Translations under genes and position numbers: made by a program | Notes under the pieces: model-generated | Database searches by the model: none | What the model saw: only the letters and a program-made list of their open reading frames with translations | What the model was told of the DNA's origin: nothing | Shown: in pieces, positions 1 to 10,542 of the stretch | How the letters are laid out: each line of letters starts with the position of its first letter | How positions within the stretch are numbered: the first letter of the stretch is position 1 | From: Myxococcus stipitatus | GTDB lineage: Bacteria > Myxococcota > Myxococcia > Myxococcales > Myxococcaceae | NCBI RefSeq assembly: GCF_037414475.1 | Contig: NZ_CP147913.1 | Coordinates: 5,206,001-5,270,000 of the forward strand | Length of the DNA stretch: 64,000 nt | Direction: 5' to 3'

Positions 1-1
1 C

Positions 2-226
2 CTCGCCCTCTTCCTGCTGGGGTCGGCGTTCATGGTCCACCGCTTCTGGCTGGTCGCGGACCCCATGGAGGCGCAGAACCAGCTCATCCACTTCATGAAG
101 AACCTCTCCATGGCCGGAGGCGCGCTCTTCATCGTCTACTTCGGCTCCGGGCCCTACAGCCTGCGCCGGAGCGGACGGCAGGAGGGCTTCGGCGGGAAGC
201 TGGGCTCACCGCCGCTGCGTCGCTGA
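2..226 (+). CDS. DoxX-like membrane protein, C-terminal fragment
   Basis: The window opens inside this gene, so only the last 74 residues are visible and the start lies upstream. The visible part has a hydrophobic stretch, then a polar loop around HRFWLVADP, then a second hydrophobic segment (MAGGALFIVYFG) ending in a short basic tail. This matches the last two helices of DoxX/SURF4-type four-helix membrane proteins, a family sometimes linked to thiol or redox functions. The family call rests on these two helices alone, and the substrate is unknown. The next gene is convergent, 16 bases away. Confidence 0.6.
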   Translation, partial: LALFLLGSAFMVHRFWLVADPMEAQNQLIHFMKNLSMAGGALFIVYFGSGPYSLRRSGRQEGFGGKLGSPPLRR

Positions 227-242
227 GGTGCTGGCCTCCGCG

Positions 243-1148
243 TCAGCCCGCCGCGGCGAGGGTGACGCGGGAGCGCAGCGTGAAGAAGGCCACCTCCGGC
301 TCGCTGCCCCGGCGCAGGTAGGGCCCCCCGAAGCCGAAGCCCAGGCCCCGGTTCACATAGAGCTGGTTGCCATTCACCTGGTAGTGCCCGCGGATGTAGG
401 GCTGCCCCGCGCGGCGGAAGAGGGCCTCGGTGAGGCCATGGACGATGAACTGGCCGCCGTGCGTGTGCCCGGAGAACTGCACCAGGTTGCCTTGGGAGGG
501 CAGCTTCTCCACCGTGGGCGGCGTGTGCGCGAGCACCAGCCGCGTGCCTGACTCGGGCGCGCCGCGGAACGTGGCCACCACGTCGTCGCGTCCGGTGCGC
601 CCGTCATCGACTCCCAGCACCGTCACCGGCGCGCCGCGCACGCTGACCACGCGGTGTTCGTTCTGCAGCACCGTGTAGCCCAGGCGCTCGAAGCTCTCGC
701 GAAGGTAGGGCGCGTTGACCTGGTGGTCGTGATTGCCCATCACGACGAAGACGCGGCCCTTCAGCCCGGAGAGCACCTCGCGCACGCGCGGCAGCGGCTT
801 GGGGCTGTGGGTGACGTAGTCGCCGGTGAGGAAGACCAGGTCGGGGGACTCGGCGTTGATGGCCTCCACCGCGCGGCGGATGCGCACGTCGCTGGTGGCC
901 TGGCCCACGTGGACGTCGGAGAGCTGCGCCACGCGCAGGCCGTCGTGTGCGTCCGGCACGTGCGGCAGGTGGAGCAGGTTCTCCGTGAGGGTGAAGTGGT
1001 CCCTCCAACGCAGGCGCCGCTCCGGTCGCAAGGGGTCCTCGCCACTCCAGGCCATCACCTCGTTGCGTCCTCCGGATAGGGCCTCATTCCGAGGGGATTC
1101 GAGGGAGGAGGGCAGGGGACGGCGGCGGGCCCAACGTCTCAAGCGCAT
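243..1148 (-). CDS. Metallophosphoesterase (calcineurin-like)
   Basis: This 301-residue protein is a calcineurin-like phosphoesterase. The metal-binding motifs appear in family order: LSDVHVG, LVFLTGDYV, MGNHDH and, near the C-terminus, FSGHTHGGQ. These residues hold a two-metal centre that hydrolyses phosphomonoesters or phosphodiesters, and the arrangement is typical of YkuE-like enzymes. The N-terminus is basic (MRLRRWARRR) with no clear signal peptide or membrane anchor. The ATG at 1148 is chosen because GAAAGGAACC precedes it; a longer open frame to 1235 lacks such a site. The gene is divergent from the following histidine kinase. The substrate is unknown. Confidence 0.88.
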   Translation of the reverse strand: MRLRRWARRRPLPSSLESPRNEALSGGRNEVMAWSGEDPLRPERRLRWRDHFTLTENLLHLPHVPDAHDGLRVAQLSDVHVGQATSDVRIRRAVEAINAESPDLVFLTGDYVTHSPKPLPRVREVLSGLKGRVFVVMGNHDHQVNAPYLRESFERLGYTVLQNEHRVVSVRGAPVTVLGVDDGRTGRDDVVATFRGAPESGTRLVLAHTPPTVEKLPSQGNLVQFSGHTHGGQFIVHGLTEALFRRAGQPYIRGHYQVNGNQLYVNRGLGFGFGGPYLRRGSEPEVAFFTLRSRVTLAAAG

Positions 1149-1397
1149 GCGGGGGTGGTTCCTTTCAGGGCCGTGGAGGGCGGAGCGCCTGATTCTAAGC
1201 AGGCCAGGGGAGGTGGGTTGAAGCAGGTGCCCCACGCACGCCTGCCTTCCCGGCGGACAATGGTGGGGTGGCGTCAGAACCCACCTGTTTCAGGCAAGAT
1301 TCCGGACGGCGCATCTGTGGTTTCTTCCACCATTGGACACACTGCGGGGGGCCGAGCGGTGACGGCGTCCGACGAGGTTGGTACACACGCGCAGACG

Positions 1398-2669
1398 ATG
1401 AGCCCCCGGCTTGGGACCGCCCCCGACATGGGCCTGGAAGTGACGTCGCCCATGGGTGGGCGGCAAGAGGGCCCAGGAGAGCGCACTCGGTCCGTCGCCC
1501 TGGCGGAGCTCATGTCCACCATGCCCCTGGGCATGGCGGTGGTGGACCGGAACCTGTGCTTCGTGGAGGTGAGCGAGGCCCTGGCCGCCCTCAACGGCCG
1601 GCCACGCGAGGCCCACCTCGGGCGCCCCATGGACGAGGTGATGAGCCCCCACTCGTCGCTGGGGGACACCGCCCGCCGCGTGCGCCGGGTGCTGGAGACG
1701 GGCGAGGCCCTGGACGGCGTGGAAATCATCCACCGCGAGCCCGGCGGCGGCGTGGACCGCACGCGGGTCTTCCGCGCCAGCTACCACCCCGTGCGCCGCG
1801 AGGGCGAGGTCGTCGCCGCGTGCATCTACGTGGAGGACCTCACCGAGCGCCGCCGCGTGGAGGCCCAGCGTGACGCGGGAGCGGCCCGGGAGCGCGCCGT
1901 GCGCGAGCAGTCCCTGCGAGAGACACAGGAGGCGGTGCGCGCCCGGGACGAGTTCCTGAGCGTGGCGGCCCACGAACTGCGCACGCCCCTCACCAGCATG
2001 CGGCTGCACCTGCAACTGCTGCTGCGGCAGGTGGCCGGCGCTCAACCCCTGTTGAGCCAGGAGCTGGCGCCGCGCAGCCAGGTGCTGGAGCGGCAGCTGT
2101 CGCGGCTGGGCAGCCTGGTGAACACGCTTTTGGACGTGTCGCGGCTGGCGGCGGGCAAGTTGAGCCTGGAGCCGCGCGAGCTGGACCTGGTGCAGGTGGT
2201 CCGGCAGATGGTGGACGCGTTCTCCGAGGAGTTCTCCCGCGCGGGCTGCGAGCTGTCCGTGCACGTCTCCGGCACGCTGCCCGGCCAGTGGGACCCGCTG
2301 CGCGTGGAGCAGGTGCTGGTGAACCTGTTGTCCAACGCGGCCAAGTACGGCGCGGGGCGTCCGGTGGAGGTGTCGCTGGTGGGCGAGGGCACCATGGCGG
2401 TGCTGGCCGTGAAGGACCATGGCATCGGCATCTCCGAGGACGGCATGGCCCGGCTCTTCGGCAAGTTCGAGCGCGCCGTGTCGGAGCGCCACTACGGCGG
2501 CCTGGGCCTGGGCCTCTACATCACCCGTCAAATCGTGGAGGCCATGGGCGGAAGCATCACCGTGCGCTCCGCCCAAGGCCAGGGCTCCACCTTCATCCTG
2601 CGCCTGCCCACTCAGCCGCGTGTCCCCGGCGCGGGCCTCCCGGGCGCCGTGGGCCCCCGGGCGAAATAG
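1398..2669 (+). CDS. PAS-domain sensor histidine kinase
   Basis: A cytoplasmic two-component sensor kinase of about 423 residues. An N-terminal PAS domain (about residues 33-150, beginning near LMSTMPLGMAVVD) is followed by an Arg/Glu-rich coiled linker. The HisKA dimerisation helix has its phospho-acceptor in AAHELRTPL (His192), and the HATPase domain shows the N box (NLLSNAAKYG), DHGIGIS and GLGLGLYI. There is no membrane segment, receiver domain or partner regulator gene beside it. The start is uncertain: the frame is open back to 1155, but PAS-like sequence begins well after 1398 and no strong ribosome site decides the matter. The next gene is convergent, 7 bases away. Confidence 0.85.
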   Translation: MSPRLGTAPDMGLEVTSPMGGRQEGPGERTRSVALAELMSTMPLGMAVVDRNLCFVEVSEALAALNGRPREAHLGRPMDEVMSPHSSLGDTARRVRRVLETGEALDGVEIIHREPGGGVDRTRVFRASYHPVRREGEVVAACIYVEDLTERRRVEAQRDAGAARERAVREQSLRETQEAVRARDEFLSVAAHELRTPLTSMRLHLQLLLRQVAGAQPLLSQELAPRSQVLERQLSRLGSLVNTLLDVSRLAAGKLSLEPRELDLVQVVRQMVDAFSEEFSRAGCELSVHVSGTLPGQWDPLRVEQVLVNLLSNAAKYGAGRPVEVSLVGEGTMAVLAVKDHGIGISEDGMARLFGKFERAVSERHYGGLGLGLYITRQIVEAMGGSITVRSAQGQGSTFILRLPTQPRVPGAGLPGAVGPRAK

Positions 2670-2676
2670 CGATGCA

Positions 2677-4167
2677 TCAGTAGCCGCGCAGCACGTACAG
2701 CTTGCCGTCGACCAGCGCGTACAGCGCGCCCGGCGTCACGCGCGGGTCGTAGATGAGCTGCTGCACCTTGGAGCCGCTGACGCCCGCCACCTTCTCCATC
2801 TGCTTCCCCGGGGTCAGGCGCCACAGGCCGTGGTCCGCCGTGCCCACGAAGAGCGAGCCATCCCGCGTGGCCGCCAGCGCGGTGTAGTCGCTCGTGTTGG
2901 CGCCCTCGATGCGCACGTAGTCCGAGTCGGCGAGCTTGCTCGGGTTGTGCCGCTGGGGATTCGCCTGGAACTGCCACAGGCCGGTGCCCAGGCCGCCCAC
3001 GTAGTAGTAGCCATCCGCCGTCTGCTGGAAGGCGCGCCAGAAGTTGAACGGGGCCGTCTCCGAGCGGGTCTCGTCGTTGCCTGGATTGACGGGGTCCACG
3101 AAGGTGTTGAGCGTGTAGAGCGCGGGCTCCACGCCGGCGGGCATCTCCGGCTTGTGCTCCTCGGAGTCCCACCACTCCAGGGCCGCGTTGGGAGGCAGGA
3201 TGCCAATCTTCCAGTCGTTGGCGATGAGCAGGTGGCCTTCCTTCGAGATGCCCAGCCCGAAGGTGTAGCCCGCGCGCTGTGAGCGGCCGCTGGTGGGCGT
3301 GGTGACCCAGTAGGCCGGGTGGCGGTGGCTGCTGTACTCGTAGCCGCGGACGCGCGTCACGCCGTGGTTGGTGCCGACGTAGACCTCGCCCTCGTAGGGG
3401 CCCTGCATCACCCGCACGCACGAGTAGACGGAGCGGTCCTCGTCGTAGTGGAAGTCGTTGCTGTTGCGGATGCCGAGGGGCTCGTTGCGGCTGGGGCGGC
3501 TGGTGCCCTTCGAGCGGTAGAGGTGCTCGCGCAGCACGACGTCCGTGCCGTCATCGCTCACCGCCACCACGTCCACGTCGCCCTTCTGGAACTCGAGGTA
3601 GCGCTCCTCGGAGAAGTCCGCCTCTCCGCGTCCGGCGATGCGCTGGCCGCCGGGGATGTCGTTGACGGCCTCGTAGCCCACGTAGGCCTCGCCGGCCTTG
3701 CCGCCGCAGATGACCCGCGAGTTGGTGGCGAGGTTGTCCGAGCCCGTCCCGAAGCCCCGGCTGGCCTGGCCGATGGGCTGGCTCGTCCACAGCACCTTGT
3801 CCGTGCCCGCGCGCAGCACGCCGATGCGCTCGCGGTTCAGGAACCAGATGTTGTGCGCGCCATCCACGCCCACGCCGACGACCTTGGGGATGGCGTACTT
3901 CGACGAGTAGTTCGTCAGCGCGTCCGTGGGCCAGGGGCCCTCGGGCTTCGGAGGCGGAGGCTCGCCCGCGTCCGGAGGAGGGCCCGCGTCGGGGGGCTCC
4001 GGTGTGCCTCCGCCGTCGGTGCCAGCGTCGGTGCCAGCGTCCTCCTCGGGCACGGGAGGCTCGGGCTCACCCGTGGAATCCGGCCCCGGCTTGTCCGAGC
4101 CGCCACATGCCCAGGCCGCCACCATCACCGCCACACCGACACTCGCGCCCAACAGTCGTCGAATCAC
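2677..4167 (-). CDS. Secreted propeller-like lipoprotein
   Basis: A 496-residue exported protein. A GTG start at 4167 follows a good ribosome site (GGGAGGAAG); the N-terminus is a hydrophobic signal ending in AAWACGG, a lipoprotein-type cysteine. Residues about 25-75 form a low-complexity linker rich in Pro, Glu, Asp, Gly and Thr, common in myxobacterial surface lipoproteins. The remainder has repeating short blades such as DGSLFVGTADHGLWRL, GEVYVGTNHGVTRV and DGYYYVGGLGTGLWQF, like two-component-regulator-type propellers (Reg_prop/WD-like). No catalytic motif is seen. A binding or surface role is inferred; the ligand is unknown. Confidence 0.72.
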   Translation of the reverse strand: MIRRLLGASVGVAVMVAAWACGGSDKPGPDSTGEPEPPVPEEDAGTDAGTDGGGTPEPPDAGPPPDAGEPPPPKPEGPWPTDALTNYSSKYAIPKVVGVGVDGAHNIWFLNRERIGVLRAGTDKVLWTSQPIGQASRGFGTGSDNLATNSRVICGGKAGEAYVGYEAVNDIPGGQRIAGRGEADFSEERYLEFQKGDVDVVAVSDDGTDVVLREHLYRSKGTSRPSRNEPLGIRNSNDFHYDEDRSVYSCVRVMQGPYEGEVYVGTNHGVTRVRGYEYSSHRHPAYWVTTPTSGRSQRAGYTFGLGISKEGHLLIANDWKIGILPPNAALEWWDSEEHKPEMPAGVEPALYTLNTFVDPVNPGNDETRSETAPFNFWRAFQQTADGYYYVGGLGTGLWQFQANPQRHNPSKLADSDYVRIEGANTSDYTALAATRDGSLFVGTADHGLWRLTPGKQMEKVAGVSGSKVQQLIYDPRVTPGALYALVDGKLYVLRGY

Positions 4168-4359
4168 CGCTTCCTCCCGTCCCCGGTCCGGAGCAAGCGG
4201 CATACCGGGCGGCGCGCCCGTGCCCTCCGCGAGGAGAGGGAAGTGAGGTGCCCACGGTGGGCAATCGCGAGGGTGGCGATGGGAACCGAAATGACCAGGC
4301 CCACACCCGTGAGGGAGCGGGCCTGGACAGGCGTTGGCCAGACACTGCCGCGCGGCGCC

Positions 4360-4902
4360 TCAATGGGTGCCGTCGTTGAGGTCCTTCTTCGAACCGTCGT
4401 CGGACGACTGCGTGTCCTTCTTCGTGTCCTTGCCGGAGCCCCCGGTGCCCTTGGCGCCCTTGGGGCTGGTGGCGCGGACATCCACGGCGATGATGTTGTC
4501 GCCGTCGAGCTGGAAGCGGGCCTTCACGTTGGCGCCCTCGGGCAGCTGGTCGGCGCGGACCTTCTTGCCGTCCAGCAGCACCGCCGTCTGGTCCTTCACC
4601 TCCAGCTTGGCGTCCGGCAGGTCCTTGCGCGTGAGGTGGATGCTGTTGTCATCCGCGTCCTTCACCGTGCCTCGGAGGCTCAGGGCGTCCTTCTTGTTGT
4701 AGGTGTTGTCGTGGCCGGGGGCCTTCTCCGCCTCCTTCTTGCCGCCGTTGATGCCGCGCCCCACATCAGCGGCGTTCACCCCCGTGTGGACACGCGTGTT
4801 GGGGCCTGGGACCTGCGTCTGCGAGGGCGCCTTCTCGGGCTCGCTCTGCGCGAACGCGGCGGTGCCCAGGCACAGGGCCAACGTGGTGATGAGCGTCTTC
4901 AT
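4360..4902 (-). CDS. Small secreted protein with a Lys/Asp-rich tail
   Basis: A 180-residue protein with a clear signal peptide (MKTLITTLALCLGTAAFAQ, cleavage after AFA). A good ribosome site (GGAGAGGAAAC) fixes the ATG at 4902, although the frame stays open much further upstream. The middle part (about residues 80-145) looks like a compact beta-rich domain with alternating hydrophobic residues around LRGTVKDADDN and ARFQLDGDNIIAVDV. The C-terminal 35 residues are low-complexity Gly/Lys/Asp/Ser. I do not recognise the family; a periplasmic or secreted location is supported by the signal peptide only. Confidence 0.7.
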   Translation of the reverse strand: MKTLITTLALCLGTAAFAQSEPEKAPSQTQVPGPNTRVHTGVNAADVGRGINGGKKEAEKAPGHDNTYNKKDALSLRGTVKDADDNSIHLTRKDLPDAKLEVKDQTAVLLDGKKVRADQLPEGANVKARFQLDGDNIIAVDVRATSPKGAKGTGGSGKDTKKDTQSSDDGSKKDLNDGTH

Positions 4903-5262
4903 GTCTGTTTCCTCTCCCTCGGCGTGAGCTGACGGCTTCTGGGGGCAAGGGTGGGGAGGCTGCCTCCCTGCGCCAACCTGCCCGGCCCGCCTCCCCTGCC
5001 ACCATGCCTGGGGGACGGCCACCGGGCCGTGGCGCTGTCCGGCCGCCAGGGTTCGACGCCGCGCGCCGCAATGCTCACCAGTCGACGCGCGCCAGCTCCG
5101 AAGCAGGACGCGGTGTGTCGACTTTTGCAATGGAGTTGCGGTTATTTGAGTTACACGAAAACAGTTTTTATTGTGATTTACAGGTATTGCGGGATGGCTT
5201 GAAGATGGCGCCGGCTGTCCGCCACCTCGGCGGCGGCCTCTCGCCAAGGAGCTGTCCCCCGC
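4903..5262. other. Intergenic region with AT-rich promoter island
   Basis: This 360-base gap between divergent genes contains an unusually AT-rich block (about 5120-5200) in an otherwise very GC-rich neighbourhood. The block carries the candidate promoter listed separately. No supported coding region was seen. Confidence 0.6.
5146..5174 (+). promoter_or_regulatory. Candidate sigma-70 promoter of the trypsin-like protease
   Basis: TTGAGT and TATTGT are separated by 17 bases inside the AT-rich island and lie about 90 bases upstream of the ATG at 5263. Spacing and hexamers fit a housekeeping promoter. This is a motif reading only. Confidence 0.5.
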
Positions 5263-6570
<1,308 letters not shown>

Positions 6571-6594
6571 CGAACCGTCACAATGAGAGCGGCG

Positions 6595-6625
6595 CCGGAC
6601 GCGGGCGACAGTGCCCCGCGTCCGG
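6595..6625. terminator. Hairpin terminator between convergent genes
   Basis: An 11-base perfect stem (CCGGACGCGGG with CCCGCGTCCGG) and a 9-base loop lie between the protease and the convergent Fur-family gene. There is no long T tract. It could serve both directions. Confidence 0.65.
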
Positions 6626-6693
6626 TGTGATGTCTTCGGGCCTCCGCTCGCGTCCTGGCGCGTGGGAGGCCCGAGCCGCGTGACGCCCGGGAA

Positions 6694-7143
6694 TCAGGCG
6701 CAGCGGTCGCAGAGGCCGCGCAGCTGCACGTCCACGCTCTTCTGGGCCACCGCGCGGGGCACGCCCTTGGAGCCGGCGATGCGGATGGACTCCTCCGGCA
6801 GACAGGCCACCGTGCCGCAGTCCGTGCAGGTGAAGTGCGGGTGGTTGCCGCTGTGCTCGTCACCCGAGCGGCGCAGCTCGAAGCGCCACACGTGGTCGCC
6901 CAGGTCCGCGCGCACCACCAGGCCGGCCTCGGTGAGGTCCGTCAGGTTGCGATAGATGGTCACCCGGTCGTAGCCCTCGTCACCCAGCGCATCCACCAGG
7001 TCGGCATGGCTCATCGGCGCGGTGGCGGATTCCAGCTCGCGGAGCACCGCCACGCGGGGCGCGGTGCTGCGCAGACCCGACGCGCGGATCCTCTCCTGGA
7101 AATCAGCGAGCTTCGGCTGCACGGCAATTCGTTTGGCTCCCAT
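6694..7143 (-). CDS. Fur-family metal-responsive regulator
   Basis: A 149-residue Fur superfamily repressor. The N-terminal winged helix contains YDRVTIYRNLTDLTEAGLV, the recognition-helix signature. The C-terminal dimerisation part has a structural zinc site made of two CxxC pairs, CTDC and CDRC, the latter at the extreme C-terminus. A His/Glu cluster just before the first pair (DEHSGNHPH) is a likely sensing site. The start at 7143 follows AAAAGG at good spacing; ATG 7158 is an alternative. Which metal or peroxide it senses (Fur, Zur or PerR type) cannot be decided, and the gene stands alone. Confidence 0.87.
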   Translation of the reverse strand: MGAKRIAVQPKLADFQERIRASGLRSTAPRVAVLRELESATAPMSHADLVDALGDEGYDRVTIYRNLTDLTEAGLVVRADLGDHVWRFELRRSGDEHSGNHPHFTCTDCGTVACLPEESIRIAGSKGVPRAVAQKSVDVQLRGLCDRCA

Positions 7144-7667
7144 GATGCCTTTTCGCATAACCGATTCTCGAGACACTTTCACCTCGCCCGTGCCGCAACG
7201 TCCGCTGTCTGGGACTCCAACGGCCTGTCCGCCGGGTCCCCTCAGACTCCCTGATGTGGGAACAGCAACCAGGAGTCCAGGATACTGGTGCAATCCTTGT
7301 GCGGAACGATTGTTCACGCTTCCCTGTTTCTTGCGGTTGTCCACAGGGTGACGGCGGGGGGACTCGCCCCGGCGAGGGGTGGCCACCGGGCGACGGCGGG
7401 GACGTGTGGATATGTCGGCGGGATGACAGTAGCCCGCACAGCGCCAACGCCCGGGGGACGGGGTGTCCCGGGTGCAGGTGCAATCCAGGCGTCACGGGCG
7501 ACGCGGTGCCGGAAGCAGGTGGGTTTCGCTGAGCGTGCGGAGCCCTCCAGCCCGCTGGCGGGAAGCCCAGGCCCGACGTGTTCTCCGAGTCTGGATTTAT
7601 TGTATCCAGGTTGCATGAGACTCGCGGGTTCTATTGACCCGGGGTTTCAGTCAAGGGGGCGACCGGC
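7144..7667. other. Long non-coding gap upstream of the Fur-family gene
   Basis: About 520 bases without a gene I can support. Small open frames here lack ribosome sites and have the composition of chance GC-rich frames. The part near 7144-7330 should hold the Fur-family gene's promoter. No convincing operator palindrome was found by eye. Confidence 0.5.
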
Positions 7668-8555
7668 TCAGAGTGAGCCGAGGAAGGCGAGGAGCGCTTC
7701 CCGTTCCGCCCCGGGCAGCGCGCGCACGGCCTCCTTCGCGGCGTGGGCCTCGCCGCCGTGCCAGAGGATGGCCTCCATGGGGGGGCGCGCGGCCGTCGTG
7801 GAGCAGGCTCGTGTGTCCGCTCACAGTCTGGGTGCGGCCCAGTCCCCCACGGCGGGGCGGTGCGCCACGCGCGTCCGTTGGCGAGGAAGTCCTCGCGTCC
7901 GTCGGCGAGCGCCTCGCCCAGGTCGTGAAGCAGCAGGTCGGAGTATGGCCAGATGCGCTGTCCGGACAGCTCCGGGTCGCCCTCGAGGGTGCCGGTGGTG
8001 ACGGACGGGCGGTGGCACTTCGCGCAGCCCACGCGGTGGAAGACGCCCTTGCCCTGGAGCACCTGGGGCGACTCCACGCCTTCTCGCGCGGGCACGGGCT
8101 CTCCATGGGGCCCCGTTCCTGGCACCGGCAGGCGCACCAGCAGCGAGTCCGCCACCTCGTTCCCCTCGGGAGGCCGTCCCCCCGGCCGTTGCCCAGGTGG
8201 CAGGCAAGGCAGGAGACGGAGTGGAAGACGGGCCCCAGTCCATCGCGCTCCGGCTGGGGGCCGGGCGCGGGCACCCAGTCCGCCTCGAAGACGGACTCAC
8301 CCACGAAGAACTCGGCGCGCCGGGACAACGAGAGGTTGGCCGCGGGCTGGGTGAACGCGGTGGGGCCGGGCCTCGCCACGCTGGTGTCGCCGCCGGGCTT
8401 GTCCTCGCCGGGCTCCACCACGTCGAAGCGAGGCGGAGGCGCGACGGGAGGCTCCTTCGGTGGAGGCAGGGGCTTCGACGCGGGCTCCAGGGGGTCGCCA
8501 CACGCGGCGGCCCCAGGAGCGTCAGCGCGAGGCCCAGCGCGACGGAGCGCTTCAA
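7668..8555 (-). pseudogene. Di-haem peroxidase-like (DUF1111 type) gene broken by four frameshifts
   Basis: The protein is recognisable only by joining frames. A signal peptide starts at a TTG (8555) overlapping the upstream stop. Then come a lipoprotein-like AAACGD, a first haem motif CLACH after GLGPVFHSVS, LLVRLPVPG, a second haem motif CAKCH, TVSGHTSLLHDGR and a C-terminus ending LLAFLGSL at 7668. This order matches DUF1111/MauG-like di-haem oxidoreductases of the periplasm. Frame changes fall at CCCC 8511-8514, CCCCCC 8178-8183, CCCCC 7844-7848 and GGGGGGG 7779-7785. One base at each site restores the reading, so either sequencing error or recent decay is possible. Confidence 0.72.
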
Positions 8556-9146
8556 GGAAGGCTCACCGGGATGGGGTCGGTGTAGGACCCGCGGTCGATG
8601 ATGCCGCCCGCGGTGGCGGGCAGTCCCAGCGTCTCCTCGGCGCCGCCGTTGAGCGTGTAGGTCAGCCCCGTGACACCCTCGTTGTCCGTCGCCACCAGCT
8701 CCACGCGCACCCGGCGCGTGCTGACCGCGAGCCCCGCCGTGGGTGGCAGCACCTGGATGTGGGGCGCCTGCGTCTCCGGCGCATCGGTGAGCCGCACGGG
8801 CTGGACGCTCATGCCGCCGCCCTGGTCCTCCGCCTCGAACCTCACCTCGTTGTCATCTTCTGCGAGTGTGAGCTCCACCGTGAAGGTGCTCACGTTGAGC
8901 GTCGGGGCCGACACGTCCACCGCGCGCCTCGCCGCCGTCCACCCGCGCTGTCAGCTTCGCCAGCGCGCCCGGCGCCGACACCTGGCCGGACAGCCGCACC
9001 ACGGGTTCGTCCAGGCTCGCGCCCGATACGGGCGATGCCACCTGCACGAAGGGCGGGACGGGAGTGCCGGGCGTGACGTCCACCTCGGACCCGCACGCGG
9101 CGAGCCACGGTGTCGCGTGCGCCACGCCGTCGACGCGGGACTTCAT
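8552..9146 (-). pseudogene. Ig-like repeat lipoprotein gene with a frameshift
   Basis: The first part encodes an export signal ending in a lipobox-like LAACGS, followed by an Ig-like beta-sandwich segment (PPFVQVASPVSGASL and VVRLSGQV). The frame then changes near 8920-8935, in a GCGCGC stretch. The continuation (VDVSAPTLNVSTF, EVRFEAEDQGG, TRRVRVELVATDNEG) completes two Bacterial-Ig-like domains and ends at 8552. Its stop overlaps the TTG start of the di-haem gene, so the two were translationally coupled. A cell-surface partner of the di-haem protein is a reasonable inference from this coupling. Confidence 0.65.
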
Positions 9147-9421
9147 GGGTCCTTCTTGTGTTTTGAGATTGATTTGCAGAGTCGGAATGTGACGGGCGTA
9201 TTACCGCCCGGTGCCAAAGTCGCGCAAGCGACGGACCGCTCATTTCGACGATTCCGTCCGTGTTTCAATCGGGAGCGGGCTGGGCGCGCCGTTGCGGACT
9301 CTGCGAATCCGAGGGGACGCCGCGTCGTATGCCCCCCTACATCGCGAGCAAGCAAGCACGCGCCCAAAGGCCAGAGCGATAGTTTTGGTTCTGAATAGTG
9401 GCGTAAGGCACACTGCCGGCC

Positions 9422-10387
9422 ATGCTCCGTTACAGCGCCGACGTCCGTACCCTTCTCTGGTGCCTGGCGATGCCGGTGGTGGCCCTGTCGATGTACGCGG
9501 CCCCCCAGCTCATCCCGTACCTGTGTCCCCTCGCGTGCTACCTGGCGCTGTCTGCGGGCGTCATCGCGCACAACCACAATCACTGCCCCACCTTCCGCAA
9601 CCGGAAGATGAACGAGGGCATGGGCATGTGGCTGTCGCTCTTCTACGGCTACCCCACCTTCGTGTGGATTCCGACGCACAACCTGAATCACCACAAGTTC
9701 GTCAACAAGGCGGGCGACGCCACCATCACCTGGCGCTACTCGAAGAAGCACAACTTCCTGGTCGCCTTCCTCTTCCCCTTCGTCTCCACCTACTGGCAGC
9801 AGGAGCCGACCAAGGCCTTCATCGAGAAGGCCCGCGCGCGCAACCCGGCGCTCTTCCGCCAGATTGTCCTCCAGTACGTCGTCTGGGGCGGCACGCACGC
9901 GGCGCTCGTCGCGCTGGCCATCTTCATGCACGGCGTGGCGGGCGGCCTGAAGATCTGGGCCTTCGCCTTCCTGATTCCGGCCTTCTTCTCGCTGTGGACC
10001 ATCATGTTCTTCAACTACATCCAGCACGTCCACTCGGACCCCTGGAGCGAGCATGACCACAGCCGCAGCTTCACCGGCCGCCTCATCAACTTCTTCCTCT
10101 TCAACAACGGGCTGCACGCGGTGCACCACGAGACGCCGGGCCTGCACTGGAGCCTGCTGCCGGAAGCCCACGCCAAAATCGAGGCGGCCATCCACCCCGA
10201 CCTGAAGCCGGTGAGCTTCTTCGGCTGGTGCTTCCGCTCCTACGTGATGGCGCCGCTGATGCCCCGCTTCGGAACCAAGCAGGTCGGGCGCGCGCCGTAT
10301 GACCCGCCCTCCGGCGCCCCCGTGGATGTGTCCTTCGGGGACGACCTGCAGGCCGTGGACTCGGGCGTCAACATCGCCCGCGTCTGA
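9422..10387 (+). CDS. Membrane fatty acid desaturase
   Basis: A 321-residue integral membrane di-iron desaturase. The three histidine boxes are present and spaced as in the family: HNHNH (His50, 52, 54), HNLNHH (His86, 90, 91) and HAVHH (His232, 235, 236), plus QHVHSD at 202-204. About four hydrophobic helices lie between them. The reaction would be introduction of a double bond into an acyl chain, using electrons from a ferredoxin or cytochrome b5-like donor. No reductase partner is adjacent, and position specificity cannot be read from sequence. It is a stand-alone gene with a short upstream region and a hairpin-like sequence downstream near 10439-10464. Confidence 0.92.
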   Translation: MLRYSADVRTLLWCLAMPVVALSMYAAPQLIPYLCPLACYLALSAGVIAHNHNHCPTFRNRKMNEGMGMWLSLFYGYPTFVWIPTHNLNHHKFVNKAGDATITWRYSKKHNFLVAFLFPFVSTYWQQEPTKAFIEKARARNPALFRQIVLQYVVWGGTHAALVALAIFMHGVAGGLKIWAFAFLIPAFFSLWTIMFFNYIQHVHSDPWSEHDHSRSFTGRLINFFLFNNGLHAVHHETPGLHWSLLPEAHAKIEAAIHPDLKPVSFFGWCFRSYVMAPLMPRFGTKQVGRAPYDPPSGAPVDVSFGDDLQAVDSGVNIARV

Positions 10388-10542
10388 CGCACCCGCACAC
10401 GCGGGGACGTGGTTTTGCCTCTGTCATGTATTCCTCAACTCTCCCTGGAATCTTGCCAGGGGGAGTATTCGGCGAGCGGCTGATTCCCATATCTCGATGA
10501 GCGCGAGATGGGCGGGCCGGGGGGATGACACGGAGGCACCGC

